Source: Roseivivax isoporae LMG 25204
Lineage (GTDB): Bacteria; Pseudomonadota; Alphaproteobacteria; Rhodobacterales; Rhodobacteraceae
Assembly (NCBI RefSeq): GCF_000521865.1
Contig: NZ_JAME01000037.1
Coordinates: forward strand, 1 to 40,144
Length of the DNA stretch: 40,144 nucleotides
Direction of reading: 5' to 3'
The notes under the pieces were generated by a model. The model worked only from the letters and a program-made list of their open reading frames with translations. It made no database searches and was not told the DNA's origin. The position numbers and the translations under genes are program-made. Position 1 is the first letter of the stretch. Every line of letters begins with the position of its first letter. Of this stretch, positions 33,192-40,144 are shown piece by piece.

Positions 33192-34082
33192 TCAGCGCGC
33201 CGGCGGCTCGTGTGCCGCGAGGTTGGCGAGATACGCGCCGTAATCGTTCTTGGCGAAGAGTTTCGCGCGCTCGGCCAGCGCCGTGCGGTCGATCCAGCCG
33301 AGGGCATAGGCGATCTCGTCGGGGCTGCCGGTCTGCAGGCCCTGGCGCTTCTCCAGCGTGCGCACGAAATTCCCCGCGTCGAGGAGGCTTCCGTGGGTGC
33401 CGGTGTCGAGCCAGGCATAGCCGCGGCCCATCTGCTGCACGGTGAGCTGTCCGTCGGCCAGGTACATCTCGAGGAGCGTGGTGATCTCGAGTTCGCCGCG
33501 CGCCGAGGGCGTGACCTTGCGCGCGCGCTCGGGCGCGGTGCCGTCGAGGAAGTAGAGCCCGGTGACCGCGTAGGACGAGGGCGGCACCGCGGGTTTCTCG
33601 ACGATCTGGCGCACCCGCCCAGCGTCGTCGAAGTCGACGACGCCGTAGCGTTCGGGATCGGCCACGCGGTAGCCGAAGACGGTGCCGCCGGAGCCTTGCG
33701 CATCCGCGCCGGCCAGGAGCTCCGGCAGGCCGTGGCCGAAGAAGATGTTGTCGCCGAGCACCATCGCCGACGGCCGACCCGCGAGGAAGTCCTCGGCCAG
33801 GAGGTAGGCCTGCGCCAGCCCCTCGGGGCGCGGCTGCACGATGTAGGTGAAGGCGAGGCCCCACTGGCTGCCGTCGCCCAGGACCCGGCGGAACTGGTCC
33901 TGGTCCTCGGGCGTGGTGATGATGGCGATCTCGCGGATGCCCGCATGCATCAGCACCGAGACCGGGTAGTAGATCATCGGCTTGTCGTAGACCGGCAAAA
34001 GCTGCTTCGAGACGCCGAGCGTGACCGGGTAGAGCCGGGTGCCCGAGCCCCCGGCGAGGATGATGCCCTTGCGATCGCTCAT
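33192..34082 (-). CDS. rfbA: Glucose-1-phosphate thymidylyltransferase (RfbA/RmlA)
   Basis: 296 residues, the usual RmlA length. It starts KGIILAGGSGTRLYPVT (nucleotide-binding GGxGTR), followed by SKQLLPVYDKPMIYYPVSVLM, LGDNIFFG and GRGYAWLDTGTHGSLLDA, all conserved in RmlA. It joins dTTP and glucose-1-phosphate to dTDP-glucose, the first step to dTDP-L-rhamnose. The ATG overlaps the rfbD stop by 4 bases. It is the last gene of the leftward rfb set. Confidence 0.96.
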   Translation of the reverse strand: MSDRKGIILAGGSGTRLYPVTLGVSKQLLPVYDKPMIYYPVSVLMHAGIREIAIITTPEDQDQFRRVLGDGSQWGLAFTYIVQPRPEGLAQAYLLAEDFLAGRPSAMVLGDNIFFGHGLPELLAGADAQGSGGTVFGYRVADPERYGVVDFDDAGRVRQIVEKPAVPPSSYAVTGLYFLDGTAPERARKVTPSARGELEITTLLEMYLADGQLTVQQMGRGYAWLDTGTHGSLLDAGNFVRTLEKRQGLQTGSPDEIAYALGWIDRTALAERAKLFAKNDYGAYLANLAAHEPPAR

Positions 34083-34939
34083 GTGCGGGATGCTCCGAGT
34101 TCCTTGAGGATGTCGGCGAGGCCGCGGCGCCAGTCCGGCCGCGCGACGCCGAAGGCGGCCTCGGTCGCGCCGGTGTCGAGACGCGAATTGGCCGGCCGCG
34201 CGGCCGGGGTGGGATAGTCCGAGGTGGCGATGTCGACGACCTCGGGCGCGAGGCCCGCCTGGCGGAAGATCTCGCGCGCGAAATCGGCCCAGCTGACATC
34301 CGGACCCCCGGCGAAGTGGTAGGTCCCGGAAAGCCCGGGATCGTCGGCGAGCGCGCGGGCGATCCCGCGGCAGGCATGCGCGATGTCGGCGGCGGGCGTC
34401 GGGCCCCCCACCTGGTCGGCGACGATGGTGAGCCGGTCGCGCTCGGCCCCGAGACGCAGCATGGTCTTCACGAAGTTCCGCCTGTGCGCCGAGACCACCC
34501 AGGAGGTGCGCAGGATGACATGGGGGCCGCCCGCCGCGCGCACCGCCGCCTCGCCCGCGAGCTTGGTGCGGCCATAGGCGCCGAGCGGCGCCGTGGGCGC
34601 GTCCGGGGCAAAGGGCGTGCTGCCCGCGCCGTCGAAAACGTAGTCGGTCGAGATGTGCACGAAGGGGATGCCGGCCGCCGCCGCCGCGCGGGCCATGGCG
34701 CCCGGCGCCTCGGCATTGACCACGTGCGCCTCGGCCTCAGCCTCCTCCGCCGCGTCGACCCCGGTCCAGGCGGCGGCGTTGATCACCGCCCGGGGCCCAT
34801 GCGCCGCGATCGCCGCGGCGCAGGCGGCGGGGTCGGAGAGATCCGCCGCCTCGCGCCCGAGGAACACCGCGTCCCCGCCCGCCTGCCGCGCCAGTTCGGT
34901 GGCCACCTGTCCGGTCCGGCCGAAGACCAGGATCGTCAT
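34079..34939 (-). CDS. rfbD: dTDP-4-dehydrorhamnose reductase (RfbD/RmlD)
   Basis: 286 residues. The NAD(P)-binding start is ILVFGRTGQVATELA. STDYVFDG follows, then the catalytic YxxxK in YGRTKLAGE, and FHFAGGPDVSW-type C-terminal motifs (YHFAGGPDVSWADFA). It makes dTDP-L-rhamnose in the last step of the pathway. GGGGAG precedes the ATG at 34939. Upstream, where rfbB would be expected to abut in an uninterrupted operon, a sulfotransferase gene on the other strand intervenes, so rfbDA probably needs its own promoter in 34940-35153. Confidence 0.95.
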   Translation of the reverse strand: MTILVFGRTGQVATELARQAGGDAVFLGREAADLSDPAACAAAIAAHGPRAVINAAAWTGVDAAEEAEAEAHVVNAEAPGAMARAAAAAGIPFVHISTDYVFDGAGSTPFAPDAPTAPLGAYGRTKLAGEAAVRAAGGPHVILRTSWVVSAHRRNFVKTMLRLGAERDRLTIVADQVGGPTPAADIAHACRGIARALADDPGLSGTYHFAGGPDVSWADFAREIFRQAGLAPEVVDIATSDYPTPAARPANSRLDTGATEAAFGVARPDWRRGLADILKELGASRT

Positions 34940-35153
34940 GTCCGTCTCCCCTCAAGGGCCCGCGAAGACCATCGCCAGCGCGCCGCGCATGGCGTAGTCC
35001 GCCGCGTCCCGATCTGCAACCGGAGGGCAGCCGCTCGAGCCGCCCAACTTTGGACCCCGTGCGCCTCCAACGCGGCTTGGTGCCGGCGAGGCAAGGTGGT
35101 TCCTCGGCTTCGCTCGTGTATACCGACCCGGCACCTTGACCGGATCCGGCGCC

Positions 35154-35810
35154 ATGATGTCCAGCAGCCATCGCTTCATCTACCTGCACGTCCCTAAGAC
35201 TGGCGGGAACACCATCCAGTCGCTGCTGCTGGACCTCAGCGACGACAGGAAAGTCTGCACCGGCCATCAGGACGGGCGGGACCGTTTCGAGGTCCGGGGG
35301 CCGGTCACCCCCCGCAAGCACGCCACGCTCGCCGACTACACCCGGCGGCTCGGCATGGGACTGGACGATTGCCGAGTGATCATCTCGGTCCGGCACCCGT
35401 TCGAGCGTCTGGTCTCGGCCTACTTCAGCCCCCATCGATGGATGACGCGGAGTGCTGCGGATACCTGGGAAATGCGTCCGCCGATCTGGGATGAAGCTCT
35501 TTTCGAGGACATGCTGCAGCGACCGGAATGGCGACCCGCCATGCATCACCTCGACACTGACGAGGGTGTCCGGCCTGCCGATCACGTCATCCACCTCGAG
35601 AGCTTCGCCCGCGATCTGGCTCGAACACTGCACGCGCTGGACGTGCCGCTGGCATGGCCCGGGGCGCCCCCGAGGGTCAACCGCTCGGCCGCCCCGGCAG
35701 AAATGCGCAAGGTCCTCTCGAGCCGCACGCTGCGGGACCGGATCGAAGATCTGCATGCCGCGGATATGGATCACTTCGGCTACGAGAGCTACGACTTGGC
35801 GCCTCGGTAG
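35154..35810 (+). CDS. Sulfotransferase family 2 protein, 5 of 5, interrupting the rfb genes
   Basis: 218 residues. FIYLHVPKTGGNTIQ (PKTGGNT at 14-20) is the phosphosulfate loop and VIISVRHPFERLVSAYF (Arg80, Ser88) the 3'-phosphate site, the standard pair of family-2 carbohydrate sulfotransferases. I start at the first of two adjacent ATGs. It lies between rfbD and rfbB on the opposite strand to both, ending 7 bp from the rfbB stop. Its base composition is visibly less GC-rich than the flanking rfb genes, which suggests later insertion. Its presence beside rhamnose genes raises the possibility that rhamnose is the acceptor, but this is guesswork. Confidence 0.8.
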   Translation: MMSSSHRFIYLHVPKTGGNTIQSLLLDLSDDRKVCTGHQDGRDRFEVRGPVTPRKHATLADYTRRLGMGLDDCRVIISVRHPFERLVSAYFSPHRWMTRSAADTWEMRPPIWDEALFEDMLQRPEWRPAMHHLDTDEGVRPADHVIHLESFARDLARTLHALDVPLAWPGAPPRVNRSAAPAEMRKVLSSRTLRDRIEDLHAADMDHFGYESYDLAPR

Positions 35811-35817
35811 CGCCGCC

Positions 35818-36864
35818 TCACCCGGTGCCGAGCCGCCGGCCGACGCCGTCGCGGTCCTGCAGGGCGCGCCACCACGCCTCGTTGTCGAGATACCAGCGCA
35901 CCGTGCGCTCGAGCCCCTCCTCCACGGTCACCGAGGGGCGCCAGCCGAGCTCCTCGCGAATGCGCGTGGGATCGATGGCGTAGCGCGCGTCGTGACCGGG
36001 GCGGTCGGTGACGAAGGTGACGAGGTCGGCATAGGGGCTCTCGGGACGCGGCCGGAGCCGGTCGAGGATGCCGCAGAGCGTGCGCACGAGCTCGAGGTTG
36101 CTGCGCTCGTTCTCGCCGCCGATGTTGTAGGACCGCCCCACCCTGCCCTGTTCGAGCACGCGCAGGAGCGCGTCGGCATGGTCCTCGACATAGAGCCAGT
36201 CGCGCACGTTCGAGCCGTCGCCGTAGACCGGCAGCGGTCGGCCCGCGAGCGCGTTCAGGATCGTCACCGGGATCAGCTTCTCGGGGAAATGGTAGGGCCC
36301 GTAATTGTTCGAGCAGTTGGTCAGCAGCACCGGCAGGCCGTAGGTCTCGTGCCAGGCGCGCACCAGGTGGTCCGAGGCGGCCTTGGTCGCCGAATAGGGC
36401 GAGCGCGGGTCGTAGGGCGTGTCCTCGGTGAACTTCACGTCCGGATCGTGCGGCAGCGAGCCGAAGACCTCGTCGGTCGAGACGTGGTGGAAGCGGAAAT
36501 CCCCGGGCCGTCCGGCCTTGGTCCAGTAGGCGCGCGCCGCCTCGAGCAGCGTGTAGGTCCCGGTCACGTTGGTCTCGACGAAGGTGCCCGGCCCGTCGAT
36601 CGAGCGGTCCACGTGGCTTTCGGCCGCGAGGTGCAGGACCGCATCGGGCGCATGCGCATCGAGGATGCGGTCGAGCGCCGCGCGGTCGCGGATGTCGGCA
36701 TGTTCGAAGGCGTAGCGCGGGCTCTCCGCCGCCTCCGCCACGTTGTCGAGGCAGGCGGCATAGGTCAGCGCGTCGAGGTTGACCACGTGGTGGCCGCGCG
36801 CCACCGCGAGCCGCACCACCGCAGAGCCGATGAAGCCCGCGCCCCCCGTGACCAGGAGCTTCAT
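35818..36864 (-). CDS. rfbB: dTDP-glucose 4,6-dehydratase (RfbB/RmlB)
   Basis: 348 residues. It has the Rossmann [20 protein letters not shown], the active-site STDEVFG, the YxxxK in [12 protein letters not shown], and [14 protein letters not shown] with the [17 protein letters not shown] substrate loop. All are canonical for RmlB. It converts dTDP-glucose to the 4-keto-6-deoxy intermediate with NAD+. The ATG at 36864 overlaps the rfbC stop by 4 bases. It ends 7 bp from the convergent sulfotransferase. Confidence 0.96.
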   Translation of the reverse strand: MKLLVTGGAGFIGSAVVRLAVARGHHVVNLDALTYAACLDNVAEAAESPRYAFEHADIRDRAALDRILDAHAPDAVLHLAAESHVDRSIDGPGTFVETNVTGTYTLLEAARAYWTKAGRPGDFRFHHVSTDEVFGSLPHDPDVKFTEDTPYDPRSPYSATKAASDHLVRAWHETYGLPVLLTNCSNNYGPYHFPEKLIPVTILNALAGRPLPVYGDGSNVRDWLYVEDHADALLRVLEQGRVGRSYNIGGENERSNLELVRTLCGILDRLRPRPESPYADLVTFVTDRPGHDARYAIDPTRIREELGWRPSVTVEEGLERTVRWYLDNEAWWRALQDRDGVGRRLGTG

Positions 36865-37430
36865 GCGGCGCCCTCCCAGGTGAAGGGCGTGTCGAAATCC
36901 GCGAGGCGCGGCGCGCGCGCGTCCTTGTCGGACAGGACCGGCTCGGTGCCCCCGAGGCCCCAGTCGATGCCGATGTCCGGATCGCTCCAGAGCACCGCGC
37001 CGTCGCAGTCGGGCGCGTAGTGGTCCGAGCACTTGTAGACGATCTCGGTGTCGGGCTCGCGGGTGACGAAGCCGTGCAGGAAGCCCTCGGGGATCAGCAG
37101 CTGCCGGCCGTTCTCGAAGCTGAGCTCGACCCCGGTCCACTGCCCGTAGGTCGGGCTGCCGCGCCGTATGTCCACCGCCACGTCGAGGAGCCGCCCCCGC
37201 CCGCAGCGCACGAGCTTGGCCTGCGCATGCGGCGGCGCCTGGAAATGCAGCCCCCGCACCGTACCGGCCCTGGCCGAGAGCGAGTGGTTGTCCTGCACGA
37301 AGTCGACGTCGAGCCCCGCCTCCGCCATCCGCCGCCGGTTCCAGCTCTCGGAGAAGAAGCCACGCTCATCGCCATGACGCGCGGGCGTCAGGATGACGAC
37401 GCCTGGCAGGGGGGTCAGTTCGATCTGCAT
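36861..37430 (-). CDS. rfbC: dTDP-4-dehydrorhamnose 3,5-epimerase (RfbC/RmlC)
   Basis: 189 residues, normal RmlC length. It has the cupin motifs [17 protein letters not shown], the catalytic His in [20 protein letters not shown], and the catalytic Tyr region YKCSDHYAP. It epimerises C3 and C5 of the 4-keto sugar. It is first in the leftward rfbCB pair. The ribosome site before the ATG is weak (GGAAAA). The likely promoter lies in the AT-rich 37431-37784 region. Confidence 0.95.
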   Translation of the reverse strand: MQIELTPLPGVVILTPARHGDERGFFSESWNRRRMAEAGLDVDFVQDNHSLSARAGTVRGLHFQAPPHAQAKLVRCGRGRLLDVAVDIRRGSPTYGQWTGVELSFENGRQLLIPEGFLHGFVTREPDTEIVYKCSDHYAPDCDGAVLWSDPDIGIDWGLGGTEPVLSDKDARAPRLADFDTPFTWEGAA

Positions 37431-37784
37431 CGGTCAGTCTGACTTTTCCAGTTATCACTGGAGCGCCATAGCAACACCCCGACGCGCTGTCATCCGGGTT
37501 CAGGAACCAAGATGATGCTCGGCCAATTTTATTGGCACAAGCATTTAACCGGTTAACTGAGCACGGCTAAAAGCCGCCGGAAGGGCTAGTCAAGAGCAAA
37601 TGTTCCGCATGCATGCAGACTGCCATCTGAACTCATCCTATCCTTCACCACTGCTGGCTTGCCCCTCCGATTTCGACTTCATCAAGCTCTACTCGCCGAG
37701 TATATGTTCAGACGAAGAAAAACGTCGGAGGAGACCCTCCCCTCTAGGGAACCTCTGCGTGTAGGTAGAATAAGGAGAAAGAAC
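37431..37784. promoter_or_regulatory. 354-bp AT-richer divergent region with two palindromes, rfbC/GT-D gene
   Basis: GCCAAT-TTT-ATTGGC (37522-37536) and the perfect 12-bp palindrome TTAACCGGTTAA (37545-37556) lie close together, 90-125 bp upstream of rfbC. AAGGAG at the right end (about 37772-37777) serves the GTG start at 37785. An in-frame open stretch upstream of that GTG has poor start signals. The base composition drops sharply here, marking the edge of a foreign segment. Confidence 0.5.
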
Positions 37785-38684
37785 GTGGCGGATTCAGAGA
37801 AGCCTCAAAAGCCACCACTTGTGCTACCCCCAAATTTGCAAAGGCGCATGCGTACGACGGCGCAAGTAAACCAAGACATCGTTTCGGCTTTCCAAAGGGC
37901 CGAACCATTCTTATTGGCTCGCTTCGGCGGAATAGAGGGAAAGCTAATCGGCGAAATCATATTACGCCGCCGCCCAGATGTCGATCAGGGCCTTGCTGGC
38001 CAAGCTCGTATCAACGCGGGTATTGTACCCCCTAACCGACTAATGGTTCGAAATTGTGCAGTGGAAACTCTCGCTGCAGGAATGAAAACAGATATACTTG
38101 CGATTTGGAGCTACGACTTCCAGGTGAATTTGGCTAGCTATGTTGCCCCAAAGGCGCTTTGCCATCTAAATAGCTTTTGCCCCATACTTTTGGCACACCG
38201 ACACCAAGAAAGGCCATGGACTCAAGAGCTCAGTGGAAAAAAAGTCCTTATCGTACACCCTTTCGTCAAAAGTATCACAAAGCAGCTAGAGAGACGCAAC
38301 GAGATTAGCGTCGTGCAAAATCTTTGGCCTGATGACACGATCTTCGAGATTCTAAAACCTCCAGTGACCTTTGCTGGAGAAGAAGGTAACCTAACCTGGA
38401 CCGATGAACTGGTCCGCACCAAATCTGAAATTGCAAAACGAGACTTCGATGTCGCTCTAATAGGCGCAGGCTCGTACGGAATGCCTCTTGCTGGCTTTGT
38501 ACGCGACATGGGACGCAAGGCAATCCACTTTGGCGGAAAGATGCAGCTCGCTTTCGGAATTCTTGGAGCGCGGTGGGAGAACAATCCAAACTACAAGGAC
38601 GCATTTCGATTCGGCTGGATTCGCCCACACCCAAGCGAAATTCCAAAACTACATCAACGCGTGGATGCTTCATCCTACTGGTAG
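37785..38684 (+). CDS. GT-D-fold-like putative glycosyltransferase of a polysaccharide locus, low GC
   Basis: 299 residues from a GTG with AAGGAG 7 nt upstream, a much better start than the TTG or ATG further upstream. The N-terminal FLLARFGGIEGKLI (about 43-56) resembles the RFG-x-E donor-site motif of GT-D/DUF1792-like enzymes. The C-terminal GAGSYGMPLAGFVRDMGRKAIHFGGKMQLAFGILGARW (from residue 227) matches the G-x-Y-G-x-P-L-A ... H-x-GG-x-x-Q segment of the same group. These proteins occur in capsule and LPS loci as sugar transferases; the fold call is from memory of motifs. The gene is far more AT-rich than its neighbours and lies beside insertion sequences, so recent acquisition is likely. 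Confidence 0.6.
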   Translation: MADSEKPQKPPLVLPPNLQRRMRTTAQVNQDIVSAFQRAEPFLLARFGGIEGKLIGEIILRRRPDVDQGLAGQARINAGIVPPNRLMVRNCAVETLAAGMKTDILAIWSYDFQVNLASYVAPKALCHLNSFCPILLAHRHQERPWTQELSGKKVLIVHPFVKSITKQLERRNEISVVQNLWPDDTIFEILKPPVTFAGEEGNLTWTDELVRTKSEIAKRDFDVALIGAGSYGMPLAGFVRDMGRKAIHFGGKMQLAFGILGARWENNPNYKDAFRFGWIRPHPSEIPKLHQRVDASSYW

Positions 38685-39826
38685 GTATTCACCCCACTCG
38701 TAAATGTTCGAAAAATAAAACTTCCATCGCGACAGCGATGCACCTGAGCACCCTTCAGGTCGTTCTTGTCTTGGCTCCCCATCAGCGCCCTATTTCGCTG
38801 CTTGGAAATGTCGATGTCGACGAGGACGGTCAGTACGGTAGAGTGGACGGTGATCATAGTCAGGCGATGCGCGCCATCTTCGCGGCCAGCGCGACCACGG
38901 CGACGTTGGGATGCGCTCGCGCCAGAAGCGCCCGCAGCCACCGTCCCGTCTTGTTGCGAGACGTGCGGCATGGCGGCGCGGGCGCCCTGGATCAGCATCT
39001 TTCGCAGATACCGGCTCCCGCGCTTGGTGATGCCGAGAAGCCTGGGCCTGCCGCCGGTCGTCGCCTGGCGCGGAACAAGGCCAAGCCAGGCCGCGAGATC
39101 CCGGCCTTTCGAGAACGTGGCCGCGTCGCCCACGGCAGCCACCAGCGCGGTGGCGTTCAGGGCGTCTATCCCTGGAATGCCGGTCAGGCGCCGGGCTCTT
39201 TCATCGGTGCGCGCCATGGCGGCGAACTCAGCATCGAAAGCAGCAATGCGCCGGTCCAGTTCCGCCCATCTCGCGCGCATGTCCTCGAGCAGGAAGGCCA
39301 TGCGCGGGCTCAGTACTTCCGCGTCCGGATGAAGCAGCTCAATTAGCTTGCTGCGCAGTTTGGCGTGCCCCTGCGCCACGATATGCCCACGCTGGAGCAG
39401 AAGACTCCGGATCTGGTTGGTCAAAGACGTGCGCTCTGACACGAGCCGGTCCCGTACCCGGTGCAGGGTCTGAACGTCGAGCTGCTCCTCGCTCTTGAGC
39501 TCGACGAACCGCATCGTCGGTCGGGTCGCCGCCTCGGCGATGGCCTCGGCATCGCGATCATCGTTCTTCTGTGCCTTCACGTAGGGTCTCACGTACTCCG
39601 GCGACATCAGCCGGATCTCATGGCCGAATTCTGCCAGCGCTCGTCCCACGTGATGCGCGCCGCAGCATGCCTCCATCGCCATGATGCAGGATGGCAGCTT
39701 CGACGCGAGAGCGATCACCCCGTCCCGGCGCATCCGCCGATGCAGCACGACCGTTCCGCTCTCATCCAGTCCGACCAGGCTACAGCTGTTCTTGCCCAGA
39801 TCGATACCGAGGATCACTATGATCAT
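38675..39826 (-). CDS. IS110-family transposase, C-terminus altered by a frameshift
   Basis: The N-terminal DEDD domain has Asp9 (GIDLGKN), Glu52 (MEACCG), and Asp89/Asp92 (KNDDRDAEA). The C-terminal Tnp domain has RRLTGIPGIDALNATALVAAVGD and the KRGSRYLRKMLIQGARAAMPH serine region. After HVSQQDG the family-like sequence (WLRALLARAHPNVAVVALAAKMARIA) continues in the next frame and stops at TGA, complement of 38860-38862. The open frame instead runs on to 38675, into the GT-D gene. A one-base shift near 38941-38950 thus disrupts the end. GGAGGAAGGAG stands before the ATG. Product length in the family is about 320-345 residues, so the extra tail is not native. Confidence 0.85.
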   Translation of the reverse strand: MIIVILGIDLGKNSCSLVGLDESGTVVLHRRMRRDGVIALASKLPSCIMAMEACCGAHHVGRALAEFGHEIRLMSPEYVRPYVKAQKNDDRDAEAIAEAATRPTMRFVELKSEEQLDVQTLHRVRDRLVSERTSLTNQIRSLLLQRGHIVAQGHAKLRSKLIELLHPDAEVLSPRMAFLLEDMRARWAELDRRIAAFDAEFAAMARTDERARRLTGIPGIDALNATALVAAVGDAATFSKGRDLAAWLGLVPRQATTGGRPRLLGITKRGSRYLRKMLIQGARAAMPHVSQQDGTVAAGASGASASQRRRGRAGREDGAHRLTMITVHSTVLTVLVDIDISKQRNRALMGSQDKNDLKGAQVHRCRDGSFIFRTFTSGVNTYQ

Positions 39827-39862
39827 GGTTCGCTCCTTCCTCCTTTGAACACCGACAGCCTA
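38690..39862 (-). mobile_element. IS110-family insertion sequence, approximate extent
   Basis: The element must include the transposase and its flanking noncoding ends. The left limit falls after the GT-D stop at 38684 and the right limit before the IS5-like coding sequence begins (about 39863). I could not define the tips, since IS110 elements lack long terminal inverted repeats. The hairpin-rich 38725-38821 segment fits a noncoding end. Confidence 0.5.
38725..38821 (-). ncRNA. Tandem hairpins downstream of the IS110 transposase, candidate bridge/seek RNA
   Basis: Three perfect stem-loops follow one another: CATCGC-GACA-GCGATG (38725-38740), ACCTGA-N7-TCAGGT (38742-38760) and CAGCG-N8-CGCTG (38783-38800). 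GTCGA-TG-TCGAC follows at 38810-38821. They lie in the noncoding end 3' of the transposase. IS110/IS1111 elements encode a structured guide RNA in a noncoding end, so this is a candidate. Transcription and loop-target pairing are unverified. Confidence 0.4.
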
Positions 39863-40144
39863 CACAGGCTTCGGCGGAAGGGGCGGGCCATCCATAAAGG
39901 GGGGCGTGGCCGCCTGATCGGTCGAACGAAAGGCGGGATGAACACCAAGCTGCACGCCGTCACGGACCCCGAGGGCCGGCCTGTCCGCCTCTTCGTGACC
40001 GCCGGCCAAGTCAGCGACTACAAGGGCGCGCTCGCGCTCCAGAGCGGATTTCCGCAAGGGGACTGGCTTCTCACCGACCGCGGCTACGATGCCGACTGGT
40101 TCCGTAACGCGTTGTCAGACAGTGAACTGGCCCCGGTTTCGACC
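39863..40144 (+). CDS. IS5-family transposase fragment, runs off the window
   Basis: An open frame with GRLIGRTKGGMNTKLHAVTD, the VTAGQVSDYKGA segment and WLLTDRGYDADWFR, which carries the second catalytic Asp of the DDE domain of IS5-type transposases. The beginning of the gene, including the first Asp region and a start codon, is missing. The fragment starts abruptly next to the IS110 end, so it is either interrupted by that element or a remnant. The remainder continues past 40144. Confidence 0.75.

Noticed and set aside
37659-37784. N-terminal extension of the GT-D-like protein from a TTG or ATG
   Set aside because: No ribosome site there and no family similarity; AAGGAG stands 7 nt before the GTG at 37785.

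Overview
The DNA is very GC-rich, almost fully coding, and carries succinoglycan-type exo genes, RTX/type I-secreted proteins and a dTDP-rhamnose operon. This fits an alphaproteobacterium, most likely a Rhodobacterales (Paracoccaceae/Roseobacter-type) member. That placement is inferred from protein resemblance; there is no rRNA or marker gene in the window.

Layout. Positions 1-1091 hold a frameshifted asparagine-synthase-like gene. A divergent LysR regulator/SDR oxidoreductase pair (1277-3046) looks like ordinary genome. From about 3070 to 37430 the window is one large exopolysaccharide (EPS) locus. It contains: a family-2-type sulfotransferase and a small RTX protein (3069-4695); a tightly overlapping operon exoP-exoL-exoA-exoM-sulfotransferase read leftward (11329 to 5053); a divergent sulfotransferase (11638-12513); an RTX subtilase and an SGNH esterase (12533-17274); exoF (17383-18585); a rightward Wzx flippase-sulfotransferase-GT2 operon (18785-22100); an RTX-tailed GH16 glycanase (22108-24891); a Wzy/ExoQ-like polymerase with an acyltransferase (25017-27340); a second GH16 protein and an OafA-like acyltransferase (27689-31799); a CHRD-RTX protein (31783-33099); and the dTDP-L-rhamnose genes rfbC, B, D and A (37430 to 33192), split by a fifth sulfotransferase on the opposite strand. 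The right end (37431-40144) is a lower-GC patch: a GT-D-like glycosyltransferase gene, an IS110-family element followed by tandem hairpins, and a truncated IS5-family transposase running off the window.

How the parts fit. The glycosyltransferases (ExoM, ExoA, ExoL and GT2 types) would build a lipid-linked repeat unit that probably includes rhamnose. Wzx flips it, the Wzy/ExoQ-like protein polymerises it, and ExoP with ExoF control length and export. Two acyltransferases and five sulfotransferases could decorate it. Two GH16 glycanases, an SGNH esterase, an RTX subtilase and two other RTX proteins are candidates for trimming or binding the polymer outside the cell. The most interesting inference is that this is a locus for a sulfated, rhamnose-containing, succinoglycan-like EPS. 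No initiating sugar-phosphate transferase (ExoY type), PAPS-synthesis gene or type I secretion ABC/MFP pair is visible, so these must lie elsewhere. Several inverted repeats and a motif shared by three divergent promoter regions suggest coordinated control.
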